DNA of 64,000 nt from Amoebidium appalachense (lineage: Eukaryota; Ichthyosporea), in assembly GCA_963693365.1 (NCBI GenBank), contig CAVNZM010000002.1:14818001-14882000 (forward strand), given 5' to 3'. This document shows, in pieces, positions 38,589-58,611 of this stretch (the stretch's first letter is position 1; each line of letters starts with the position of its first letter). Made by a program: the position numbers and the translations under genes. The notes beneath the pieces are model-generated. The model worked only from the letters and a program-made list of their open reading frames with translations. It was not told the origin of the DNA and searched no databases.

Positions 38589-38778
38589 ACACACACGTAC
38601 ACACACGTGCACACACGTACACACACACACAGCGCCTTCACGTTGTCGGCATTCTGCAGTGCACCGCAGCCACAGTGTACTCCCGCAACAGCTAAGTGCC
38701 GTCACCAGAGAACTCGACATGCAGGTGGCATCTATGGCTAGTCAGGTCGATGAGATGCTGCATGCACTCGCCGAATAA
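28900..38778 (+). CDS. Large intron-rich gene, Ser/Pro-rich low-complexity protein
   Basis: Exons with supported GT-AG sites: 28900-28980, 29620-29733, 30297-30350, 30948-31038, 31889-31965, 33378-33506, 33952-34004, 34506-34589, 35043-35152, 36011-36278, 36814-36961, 37491-37610, 38633-38778. Phases match across the first five and across the last eight. Between 31,965 and 33,378 two candidate exons (32440-32550, encoding [18 protein letters not shown], and 32646-32716) do not join cleanly, so at least one junction is missing. The start [14 protein letters not shown] lies in a good context. The product is mostly polar and disordered (Ser, Pro, Thr, Gly, with basic patches such as [17 protein letters not shown]) and ends in a short helix ([20 protein letters not shown]). 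No family is recognised; a scaffold or regulator is conceivable. The stop codon overlaps an AATAAA word at 38,775-38,780. Confidence 0.65.
29870..30014. promoter_or_regulatory. Cluster of three CArG-box sequences
   Basis: CCATATATGG (29,870-29,879), CCATTTATGG (29,957-29,966) and CCATAAATGG (30,005-30,014) each fit CC(A/T)6GG, the site bound by SRF-type MADS proteins. Each sits in a wider degenerate repeat (CTTACC before, often GTAAG or CAAG after). They lie in an intron of the low-complexity gene. Function is inferred only; the surrounding repeat may explain the clustering. Confidence 0.4.
30718..30804. repeat. G-rich, T and G homopolymer cluster
   Basis: G-rich sequence is followed by a T run of about 26 and a G run of about 18, within an intron of the low-complexity gene. 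Confidence 0.85.
31581..31800 (+). repeat. Copy of dispersed poly(C)-tailed repeat
   Basis: It is nearly identical to 12,541-12,755, starting at GATCAAGACGGGTGACC and ending ACGCATTCAAAA. A poly(C) tract of about 15 bases follows immediately. It lies in an intron of the low-complexity gene. Confidence 0.8.
31995..32310. repeat. Degenerate (CA)n array
   Basis: CA-rich sequence with GC interruptions and a short (CCA)n run at about 32,127-32,150. Intron of the low-complexity gene. Confidence 0.85.
32740..33180. repeat. Purine-rich block with (AG)n arrays
   Basis: About 440 bp of G and A on the plus strand with (AG)n at about 33,006-33,150. It is on the opposite strand sense to most tracts in this gene, since here the sense strand is purine-rich. 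Confidence 0.85.
33556..33665 (+). repeat. Diverged 5' part of dispersed repeat
   Basis: GCATAAGCCTGGTCGTCTCTGATTAAGATGGACGA through GGGTCGTAACTT aligns with the first half of the full-length copies at about three-quarters identity by eye. The 3' half is absent and poly-C follows shortly after. Confidence 0.55.
34817..34930 (+). repeat. Diverged 3' part of dispersed repeat
   Basis: CGAGGATGGGCTCCGCTTATTATGC through AAGAACGCATTCAAACC aligns with the second half of the full-length copies, then passes into C-rich sequence. A similar diverged piece lies at about 11,973-12,097. Confidence 0.6.
36340..36410. repeat. Poly-T then poly-G tract
   Basis: About 15 T are followed by GGTGGGGGGAGGGGAA and then about 40 G. 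Intron of the low-complexity gene; G-quadruplex-capable. Confidence 0.85.
38494..38632. repeat. (CA)n array forming a splice acceptor
   Basis: A CA run of about 90 bp continues as CGTACACACA-type repeats and ends ACACACACAG directly at the last exon (38,633) of the low-complexity gene. There is no pyrimidine tract before the AG. Confidence 0.85.
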
Positions 38779-39142
38779 AATTATATTTTGATACTAAAAC
38801 TTTAATGCTTAGGTTAATGGATAGTTTTTATTACCGAGTTTGTATGATGCTTTGTTCAGCGTGCAAGGTTCAGAACAAATCAAGGTGTTAACAAAGGTCG
38901 ACTAAAGATAGGCCAATGCTTCTTTTTTGTTGGTGCGAGATGCAGTAACAGGAACTCAAGTTCAAAGTTCTCTTTTTTTTTGGCCTCCGTGTTTCCAAAC
39001 GGGTTTTGTATCTAGAACATTTTTCTTAGTCTGTGTCACAAGGAAATGTTTTGTGACGCTTTGTATTATAGTCTCAGTTTTAGGTTTCGATAAACACCAT
39101 CCGAAAATGGAATTGAGGATTCACTCGGTAGTGAGCAGAAGG

Positions 39143-39254
39143 GGGGAAAAGGGGGGGGGGGGGGGGGGGGGGGGGGGGGGCGGATGGGTGGGTGGGGGGG
39201 GGAGAGGGGAGGGGGGGGGGAGGGGGGAGAGGGGAGGGGAGGGGGAGGGGGGGA
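39143..39254. repeat. G-rich tract between convergent genes
   Basis: About 110 bp of G with scattered A and T, in the interval between the convergent low-complexity and protease genes. The rest of 38,779-39,539 is ordinary AT-rich DNA. Confidence 0.85.
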
Positions 39255-39539
39255 CTGTAAAGTGTTTATTGGATAGAGTTGTGGATTTTTGATAATTCGA
39301 AGCAGTTATGGGCCATGAGCGAATTTCAAACCATCCGCGTCCAGATCGAGTTGGCAATGTTTCCGTAGAAAGTGTAGTGCAAAGAAGCCAAATGATTGAC
39401 CGAGTATCGTCACCATGTATAGTAAGATATTTCACCTTATAAGCACGCGAATGTAGCCTATTGCTCATAAACTACCAAAAAATATCCACATTTCAACTAA
39501 GTCTTTGACTAAGTGTTCTAATTATAAGCTGCTACAGCA

Positions 39540-40830
39540 CTAATACACCACCCATAATGTACCCAGCAAAGTCAGGACACAAGTGTGCACACTTGCGAGC
39601 GGTACTGTGTGCATTTTCTCCCCACCACTCGTTCTCCCGCCTACAACTGGAGTCGTCGCTATTGGCTCAATCGCTTTTGCACTAAAATCTAACGCACATG
39701 TAACAGGTTGTTCACCACTTCCTTTCATCTTCTCTTGTATCCACCCCAAAAAAGCTGACGTTAAAGTATATAACCCAACGCTCCTAATCAAGTTGTTCGT
39801 TTTCAGGCATGCAAATCCACTATTCACCAAACCGACGTGACACACATGACTTGCGCTCGAATTAAAGAAAACCAGTGGGCCCCCGCTGTCGCCGCCACAC
39901 GCATCCTTATTTGGTCCGCCTGCACAAATCGTCGTATTCATGTCTGCATATGGGTTGAGGGCGCTGCATCTTGCCTTTCTTTCGATTGTTAAGACACCCT
40001 TTGCAAGATATCTGGCAATAGGCCGCCGTCGCCATCATCCTGTGTGTTGTATAGGTACCCCCACCCCAAAACATCAACTTCTTCCGTAGAAACTGAATCT
40101 GTCGCCACATTGACGTTTGTGTTTATCTGCAAGTATGCAGGCAGTATTACGGGTTTATCCAGTCGTATCAAAGCAATATCATTGGAAAACATAGCATTTG
40201 TGCCCCATGTACTGAGGTATTTCTCATAAACAATGAAGCTAACGGGCCGCCGAACCGTAAACTCGCCGATGGTTTCTCTAAGTGGAATATCCGTAACGAG
40301 GGGGGTCTTGGGAGAAAATGGAATAGTGAGCTCCGATTGGGGGAGCTTTTCCCACCCACCGATTAATAGCAATGCTGCAGGGAGGTTGTATGAAGAGCCG
40401 TTTGTGCTTTGTACGGCAATTTTCAAGTTGGGGTTGTACGCTTTCCCCTCATTGCTTACAAGGCAGTGGGCTGCTGTGAGAACCCAACTCGGCGATATTA
40501 GAGCCCCCCCCGCAAAACATTTGCTCGTAGTAAATTTCCTGTGCCGATGTGTTTAGGTTGTTGATTAACCCTATAGCTATTCCCACCATCCATGGTTGCG
40601 CTGGGGTGTCCAAGCCGCCCAGAATAGGCTTCAAGTATGGTGTTTTGAGGGCAGTGGAACTGTTCGTTGACAGCGGCTGACTGCGGGGGGAGTGTTTTTT
40701 GCTGTGTGCTGCTGTGGCCATGGGGAGACCCAGTGTGTGGGCATTTTGTACATGTGGGTGGACAGCAAAAGCCACGACTAGAAGAGAAATTAGATGTAAC
40801 CGTGTAGAGAGAGATTGGCTTCGTTTTCAT
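39540..40830 (-). pseudogene. Trypsin-family serine protease frame with frameshifts
   Basis: Minus-strand sequence from about 40,830 encodes a signal-like segment (LISLLVVAFAV), a zymogen cleavage site (ILGGLDTP), and the triad: TAAHC (His codon 40,466-40,468), NDIALIRL (Asp 40,178-40,180) and GGDSGGPL (Ser 39,885-39,887). The residue six before the serine is Asp (KDACGGDS), the S1 residue of trypsin-like, Lys/Arg-cutting specificity. A C-terminal extension ends in a hydrophobic stretch (CVLTLLGTLWVVY), which looks like a GPI or membrane signal. The frame is broken by one extra base in the G8 run at about 40,504-40,511, one missing base near 39,989-39,995, and apparently one more near 40,805-40,815 before the signal peptide. 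All functional residues are intact, so sequencing errors in an active gene are as likely as a young pseudogene. Confidence 0.7.
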
Positions 40831-41902
40831 GTTTAGAAATTTTTGTAGCCAAGCGATCCTGTGTGCATATGTGTTGACTATGTATACTTGTACGTACACA
40901 CCCTCACATGGATTAAGGTGTATACATAGGTAGACTTGGATCTCCTTTTAGTCGTGGGCAACCATGAGGAGGCTAGTTGAAAATGTTGTCTATCACATCG
41001 GTGTCATTATTCGAACGAAACATTATTGCTACGTTTGCATTAGCCTGGCCACACTGTATGTATGTATGCCGACTGTGCAGGGCTGCATCGATGAGAAGTC
41101 CAGACCACATATGCATGGAAAACAGGACTCAACTTAGAAATATAGTTATCATCAATAAGCGCTTCGGTAAAATGGCGTGATGCACGTGGCATAAATCTTT
41201 CAAACGTTTGGCAGATGAAAGCATGGAACTACAGTATAGCCATGCACAAACGTGTTTCCTTCTGTGTACATATCAGCTCTCTAAACAACAACTTGGTGGT
41301 GCGTTTACACAGGGTTGTAAAAACGAGTCACTTGGTTTGAGCGTACAGCCACGTTCGTGCCACTTTGTAGTACACACTATGTCATAACATTGAAAAATTT
41401 CCAGCCTCTGATATATAATTTAATCTATCGTCGGGCGCTCTTATCCTACAATCTACTACATGGCAAGCGTATTATTTACTGCGGTGCCTAACCAGTTGGT
41501 ATAAGAGTTGGTATACTGGTGGTACTGTTAGTTCCACGATGAATACATTTCGACCCCGGTCCTGTGGTGATACACTTTTATCCAATGAAAACGAGCCTCA
41601 TTTCGAGATTCTGATGACGTCATGTGTGTGTACGGGGGACCGTTGGTGGTTGGCAGTACTGTGCTGGTGTTTCGTGTGTGTTTATGTTTATGTGCTCGCG
41701 AACTATTATTATTACAAATATCATGTTTGTGCGGCGTGTCTTTGGAAGCGTACATAACTCTTCTGCTACTCCTTTTCTGCTTTGAAACCGTGACACATGC
41801 ACGTGGATATTTATCCACCCAACGCGATATATGTACACGCGTACCATCATCGGAGATCTCCACCTGCGATGACGAGCATACAGACAGGCAATAGCCGTTG
41901 CA
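40831..41902. other. Intergenic DNA upstream of the protease
   Basis: Ordinary AT-balanced sequence. A 90-codon frame at about 41,622-41,894 has a hydrophobic start but no homology I recognise, and I do not call it a gene. Confidence 0.45.
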
Positions 41903-42575
41903 TGTAGAATGACTCGAGCTCAGGAAGAAAGGCTCATTCCCCTGGGAAAAGCCCTAAGTCTCCCTGAGAAAGCCTTCGGATATAGAGAAAGATTCGGTGA
42001 AGCCAGGGCTGACAGGCTCAGCCTGACTGACAGAGAGAAGGAGTGACGGCCTTGAAGCGGATTGGGTGAAAGGAGGAAAGCACGAAAGCACAGGTGCGCG
42101 GCGCAAAGAGTGCGCAATTTCAGAGACGTTTTAGAATATCTACTCTATTTATTATCCCAGATCTGACCTGTCTAAATCTGAGCTTATTCCGGCGGCCAAC
42201 TCACTTATATACCCTCAAGTATTTATAGTGCGGCACAAGGATTGCACCCTAAACCCTTATATAGTGCTAAGGCAGCCAAGACGACCAGAAGGGTCGGCCA
42301 AGCTTACGTAATGCTGACGTAATGGCTAAGGAAACTGATCGAACTGAACAGAAGACTGATCGATGGCGAGCTTATAGTCTTGGCTATCCTAATATAGAAG
42401 CTTTCCCGAATACATCTAGAATCTGAAGAGCCTAATCTAAGGTGATCGGGATCTTATACAAATATACCATATATGGTTATTTATATCTCTAATACCATTG
42501 GTCTAGAACGCATTCTAAAATTAACCATATTTAGTCTATAACACACTAATACTACTGGTTGATATTTGTCATACA
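41903..42575 (-). mobile_element. Probable solo LTR of a retrotransposon
   Basis: The ends on the plus strand are TGTAGAATGAC and GTCATACA, an imperfect inverted pair giving the TG...CA termini of LTRs. Read on the minus strand, the 673-bp unit has a TATATAAG box at 42,211-42,204 (position about 365) and AATAAA at 42,153-42,148 (position about 423), an order expected for U3-R-U5. Composition differs from the surroundings and there is no simple repeat inside. A 5-bp target duplication is not clear (TTGCA versus TGACA), but CATG occurs at both borders (41,901-41,904 and 42,574-42,577). No internal retrotransposon genes flank it, hence solo. Confidence 0.55.
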
Positions 42576-43009
42576 TGACACCATGACATGTCACAGAGCA
42601 CTTCTGGCAAGGCGTTTGATTGGCTTTTTACGCACCCCAAACTATTTGCTGGTGAGCCACACGTTTCCGTGATGAGCCAGCTGTGCATGTGGTTCCCAGC
42701 CGCGGGGAAAACAGCCCGTGCATGAAACATGAAACATCAACGTTATGCTTTCGTCTGAAACGCAGGTCTAGTTTGATGCTTTGTGCTTATAAGTAGCTTG
42801 CTAAGTATATATCTTGTGGCAGGCTAGATCAAAGTTGTGTAGAGACGAGGGAAAAAAGAAGCTGCCTGACCTCAAACAGAGCGAGAAAGGGCAGATTACT
42901 TGCTACTACGAGTGATTCCTCAGTTACACACATCAGTCAAGTCAAATCAATAATCAAAAGAAGTCGTTATTTCAAAGCTATTTTAACTTTGTTAGAGAGA
43001 AGTGTAATC
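42576..43009. other. Upstream region of the 17-exon gene
   Basis: Mixed sequence without simple repeats or an open frame. It is the likely promoter region of the gene starting at 43,010, but no core element is obvious. Confidence 0.4.
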
Positions 43010-53353
<10,344 letters not shown>

Positions 53354-53460
53354 CAGACATTAAACTAGACCTCCGGTAACTGTTCTTTATGTCTCTCCAC
53401 CCCCCTCCCCCCTCCCCCTCCTTCCCCTTGCCCACCCGCCCTTTAGAGCCCATATGTGGG

Positions 53461-53615
53461 GGGGGGGGGGGGGGGGGGGGGAGGGGTTGGAGAGAGGGGG
53501 GGGGGGGGGGGGGGGATAACCAACAGGACCACCTAGTTTGTGTTTGTGAAAATAAGGTGCCTCTGGTCGAAGTGGGTTCGGGTCTTTTTGGGGGGGAGAG
53601 GGACCTGCCTGGAGG

Positions 53616-53652
<37 letters not shown>
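53461..53652. repeat. G-rich tracts downstream of the 17-exon gene
   Basis: G tracts at 53,459-53,515 and 53,618-53,652. No coding potential. Confidence 0.85.
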
Positions 53653-53659
53653 CTGTCTT

Positions 53660-54620
53660 ACTGACATGTTCGTATTTTTCATATGGCAGGAATGCAACGT
53701 GCAACGGCTGGCTAGATTGGGCAAGCGGGCGACTGGCTGACGAATAGGATTGCATTATTGCAGGCGTTGTTTACTGTCACTTCGTGGCTGAAAATGTTCT
53801 ATAATATGTACTTTTACAGAGAATGTCTATATAGGTTGAATACAACATAACATAAACAAAAGCATGATTCCATGGGATTGCTAGTTGTTGTTTTATGGTG
53901 ATGTGTGGTGATGCCATGTGCTGTTTGGCGATAAATTCGGGAAATCGAGTAGATTGGTCGGTACTTTTCCCTTATTTTTTACTGCATGCCATTAAATGAC
54001 CACATGCACTCAGACGTGTTTGGTCTTTTAAAGTCACATGACGGCTGCTTCAGATTACAGCCGTGCATCTTGAAATATTTTTAATACTGTCTCCAAACAA
54101 AATTAATCATCACTGCTTGAGACATACAGCACATTTAGCTTTTTATACAAGTATGATGGCGTGATTTATTGGGGGGGGGGGGGGGGGAGGGGGGGGAGGG
54201 GGGGGGAAGTGCTTTTTATTAACGACATGTATGTGAGCTGTGATGCGGTGCCAGGACTAGGCCAACAGTACATACCGAACACCCAATAAGATACACGTGT
54301 CCGACGTGTGTAGATAATAAAGTTACTAGCCTGCGACAAGATACATCATACATCATACGTACGTGGGGATATAACCTTTTTTTTTTTTTTTTTTTGATTC
54401 ATAATACATGTACATGCATGACGTGTGTAATTACGGACGCGTAAGATACATCCGACTGCTTCATATTGTTCATGCTCCAGCATATGCATGCTTCCACTTT
54501 CATAGAAAAACTTGATCGGAATACATGTACGGTAAGAACTTTGAAAGTAAAAATCGAATAAAACGGGCTATGAAAACAGTGTATCTAGAGTCGTGGTCAA
54601 CACCTCCTCGTATGCACCAG
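53660..54620. other. AT-rich intergenic DNA
   Basis: AT-rich sequence with a G tract at about 54,171-54,207 and a T run at 54,379-54,395. I see no gene, RNA or element in it. Confidence 0.5.
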
Positions 54621-54639
54621 CCTAACTTAATAATATCCC

Positions 54640-55432
54640 CCCTTCTCCCCCCTCTCCCCCCCCCCCCCCCTTTTGTTTCTCTCTGTCTCTTTCTGAGAGG
54701 CTAAATCTTTCAGAGGCTCTCTCTCTCTCTCTCTCTCTCGCTCGCTCTCTCTCTCCCTTCTCCCCCCCCCCCCCCCCCCTCCTTCCCTCTCCCTCCCTGC
54801 CTCTCTCTCTCCCCCACCCACTTCTCTCTCTCGCTCTCTCTCTCTCTCTCAGATTGAGACTCTCCCCCCCTCTCTCTCTCTCTCTCCCTCTCTCTCTCGA
54901 TCTCTCTCTCCCCCTCTCTCTGATCTCTCTGAGCTCTCCTCCCGTTAGCTCTTTCGAGTCTCACCCGGGTCCCCTCCAGCGCATGTACAGTGTGCACACA
55001 CACACACACACGCACGCACGCAAGAACATGTACCGGTACACACGCACACGTGCACGCGCACGCACACACACACACACGACACACGCATGTACGCATACAT
55101 GATTCACACGCACACATATACATACATGCACACGTACATACACACACGCACACGCACACAGTGTCACACGCACGCACGTGCACGTGTGCACACACACGCC
55201 ATCTGGCCTATGACACACCTTTATCCCCACAGTCACGCATGCACGCACATGCACACCGTGGCACACCCTAGTACACACACAGAATCGATATCACCCACAC
55301 ACGCATACACGCACACACACCGTGAGGCACACACACGCACACACACACACACACACGCACACACGCAAGCACGCACACACGCACACACACACACACACAA
55401 CACCACCACCACCACCACCACCACCACCACGT
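54640..55432. repeat. (CT)n block, then CA-rich block and (CCA)n
   Basis: CT-rich sequence at about 54,640-54,935, degenerate CA/CG sequence at about 54,990-55,400 and a (CCA)n run at 55,400-55,431. Low-complexity open frames here are not genes. Confidence 0.85.
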
Positions 55433-55549
55433 GATTTTCAAGCCCTCCTAAATATTTATCTTAATTGGTAAAGCATGTAACGAATAATTGCATAAATGAT
55501 AATTGCTTTATCTACTAAAGCAAAAATTCCTGTCTAGCGATAAAGTCCC

Positions 55550-55676
55550 TTCCAAGTGCGTAGAATCTTTCCTAAGTGCACAGGATCTCTGCTAAATGCA
55601 TAATATCTTTCCTAAGTGCGCATGATCTCCCCTAAGTGCGTAGGATCTTTCTTAAGTGCGCAGGATCTTTCCTAAG
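55550..55676 (+). repeat. 20-bp minisatellite, about six copies
   Basis: Tandem 20-bp units with consensus TCCTAAGTGCGCAGGATCTT, diverged by a few substitutions per copy and no indels. Confidence 0.9.
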
Positions 55677-55958
55677 CTAGTTGGACCCTTCAGACTAAAT
55701 TTGGTTTCTACCCAGGAAAATGCTATTTTATTATTTAGTGTAGAATGTGTGCATGGCCAGCACTTGCATGTGCAGGTATGTAGCAACGTCACCGTCGGTA
55801 GGCGCACACACCAGTTGACCCACGTGCATCTGTGAAACATCTCTGGGTCCTCCAGTCCTCTCCAGGGTTCGAAGTTACGAAAAATAATCGGAATTTCCGA
55901 TATTTGAAAACACAGTTCCGAAAATCGTCCCGGCCGAATCGGAACTCCTGCGACCCCG

Positions 55959-55996
55959 CCCCCCCCCCCCCCCCCCCCCCCCCGGGGGGGGGGGGG
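55959..55996. repeat. C-run abutting G-run palindrome
   Basis: About 25 C are followed directly by 13 G with no spacer, a perfect homopolymer palindrome. Confidence 0.9.
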
Positions 55997-57094
55997 TTGA
56001 CCATACCTCTCCTATCCATAGATCTCTATCCAGTATAATCTAGAGAGACGGGGGTTTGGGGGGTTCCACATGTATGCTTTTTTCTTGTTCATTGGCTGTG
56101 ACACACCCTCCAATGAAACCCTTGAATTCCTCTTTTGCCCACCTCTTCTTTTCCCTTGACGATCACGTGCCAACTCATGAACGCGTATTCTCGCCTTTTT
56201 GCGTTCCTGTTGTCTTTGCGCGTGCCTGCTGTGTTCCCTGTTGTTGGCGCCAAAGTCTTTTTTGCCGTGAAAAACTTCGCTTCCCTCCGCGCCTTTTCGC
56301 TTCCCTCCGCGCCTTTTCAGCCTCACACTCCGCCCGGGGGGAAGCTTCTCATGACTTCGCAGGTCTCATCATACACGGGGCATACACCACCCACACAAGC
56401 TGCACACGTACGTACGTGTCTCCCTGTCCCTGTAGAATGTTCAATGGCAGACCCTGACTACAGCGCCAACCTAGCACGTGTACATGTTGTCACACCAAAC
56501 ACATTTATGCACACACCCAAGCGCGCACACACACACACACACACACAGACACACACACACACATTCACACACACACAGCCGTGACACCACATATGCATCA
56601 TAGCAATGCATGGCCACATGAACATACAATGCATATGCCTGCACATGTATACATAGGTTGCAGAACGCGGTTTGATTGGTCATTTGAACAGCTCAAATTG
56701 GCTGGTTCAGGGACCCAATCCGAATCGGGGAAGGCACAAATTGCGTTAACTATACTAGTAACATGATTCATGATCATGTTCATTAAATAAAAGAAAATGC
56801 GTGCACTGGGAAAAAATAAGGCCACGGACACAGTGACACACACAGGAACTAGATACATATGCACACATAGTATATATATCCTCATATACACTGGCACTGC
56901 CGCACATATGTGTAAGAGGACGTGACCGTACGTATATACGTAGACAAAATGTATATATATATGGGGGTTTACGCTGTTTACTCGAGGCAAAGAGAATATA
57001 TATATGGTGCATTAATGCACTTCATATTTCCCTTTTATTCCTTCAAAGCTTCAACTGCCAACACCAGGAAGGCCTCTTATAACCACAGGGTTTT

Positions 57095-57689
57095 TTGAGT
57101 ATGCATTATAATTACATTTTGATGCAATATAAATCAAAAGCACAAATAAGCATATGCCCTAGTTTACTGATGACCCCACCGGAGGTACGGCTAGATCATA
57201 GTGTGAATATGAATAGTTTCAAGTCTATGGCTGATAGATATCTTTTTACTCTACGTGTTGAGTCCCTTCCGGTGTTAGGACCGCAAAAACACCAACTACT
57301 AATAGCCTATATGGCGGATACGGTTAGAGAGTCTCGTTCATACATAGATTCGTTTATTCGTAATGTGGTGTGGTGTAAAAACGCAAAGATGATTATGGCT
57401 TGGCGGTGTAATCGGTTTCTGGTGTCTCCTACTCGTATGCATGTGTAATATGTGTGGGGGGCGGTTCACTCGCGGCTGCATATCTATCAATAAATGCAAC
57501 CTGTTAGCTAATGTATTAGAACCGGAGGTTATTGGCAGTTTTATTCTCTTTTCTTCCTCTCTTCCTCAATATATCCGTTGTAAGATGACTATCCTAGATC
57601 ACCTTATTAATGCTGCACAGTATGATATTGTGATCCGGTGCCTTAACTTTCTTTCGGAGCTACCTATGCTAGCCTCTGCTTACCCATAA
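57095..57689 (+). CDS. Two overlapping AT-rich frames of unknown origin
   Basis: Frame one runs from 57,095 to 57,448 (117 residues) and frame two from 57,441 to 57,689 (82 residues). They overlap in ATGTGTAA. Both have non-repetitive, coding-like amino-acid composition. Examples are RVESLPVLGPQKHQLL and FIRNVVWCKNAKMIMAW in the first, and TILDHLINAAQYDIVIRCL in the second, whose start CNMCGGRFTRGC carries three cysteines. They could be one gene broken by a frameshift at the overlap, or two compact genes from an inserted element. A later start (57,163, MTPPEVRLDHS) is possible for the first. I recognise no family. The AT-rich, repeat-free composition differs from nearby genes. Confidence 0.35.
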
Positions 57690-57699
57690 TATGTAATAG

Positions 57700-58611
57700 G
57701 GGTGTCATATACTACGATGGCGCTCATTGTTGCCTAGCATGTACATTATGTCACTGGCTGCATTTGATTGGCTGTGCTGGAAAACGCAGTAGGCCGTGGG
57801 CCTCCGAGAGGCTCCGACAGTGTCCACGCAATAAAAAGTGTGTAAACCCTTTACTGATGCGCGACGATTACGATTTTTGGTGGGCCTGCTCCGACGGAGC
57901 ATTCCGATTTTCGAAGAGGTTTTCCGACACGGGATTTCGACTTCCGTTAATGGGCTCCACCGTCCTTCGAACCGTGGTCCTCTGGCTGTCTGGGAGTCTG
58001 GGACCTGGTTGTCAGATCTAGACCAATCAGATCATCGACTGTTTATTGGGCTTGCATTCCAGTGAGATATCCATCATGAGCCACGCAACCTACATAATGT
58101 AGGGTTTACATAGATAGATTGGTCCGAGTGTTTACTTACGTCAGCACTTGCCTTGCAAAAATAATGCGTAAGGTTGTCATCATCCATGTTCGCTTTCACC
58201 GTACAGCGTTAGTTTCAAGCTTTCTTTCGGAATAAATGTACGAATAATTATTTTTTGATGTTTATACATAGAAAGAGCAACATTGTCTAAAGCATCTTTG
58301 CTTTTTTAGATGAGTCTTCAAAGTTTGCCTATCAGAAATATCTTACATCTGACCAATCGGATCTCGTATAAGTCAACGCTCGCTTTCACCACGCGTTCGG
58401 TCATGCATACCAACGCCTCCATGCAAAAGCTATATAACCGCGGGAAGATCACTTCATGCATCCACTTGTTTGCTCGGAGAGCAGTTTCATGTCTTCTACT
58501 TCTTCGAGCGATCGCTAGATATATTAAATTTCTGCCCCTCCGCAGAGTTGATCCAATTAGCAGAGTAAGAGGGTGCACCTGGCGGCACTAACTAACAGAG
58601 GGTGCCGGAAA
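57700..58611. other. Upstream region of the acetylesterase gene
   Basis: Mixed sequence without long simple repeats. Several ATTGG/CCAAT pentamers occur (for example near 57,768, 58,024, 58,122 and 58,354), a plausible promoter feature, but no TATA box in good position is clear. Confidence 0.4.

Noticed and set aside
41622-41894. 90-codon frame with a hydrophobic start upstream of the LTR
   Set aside because: No homology, no partner exons, and competing frames on both strands; not enough to call a gene.
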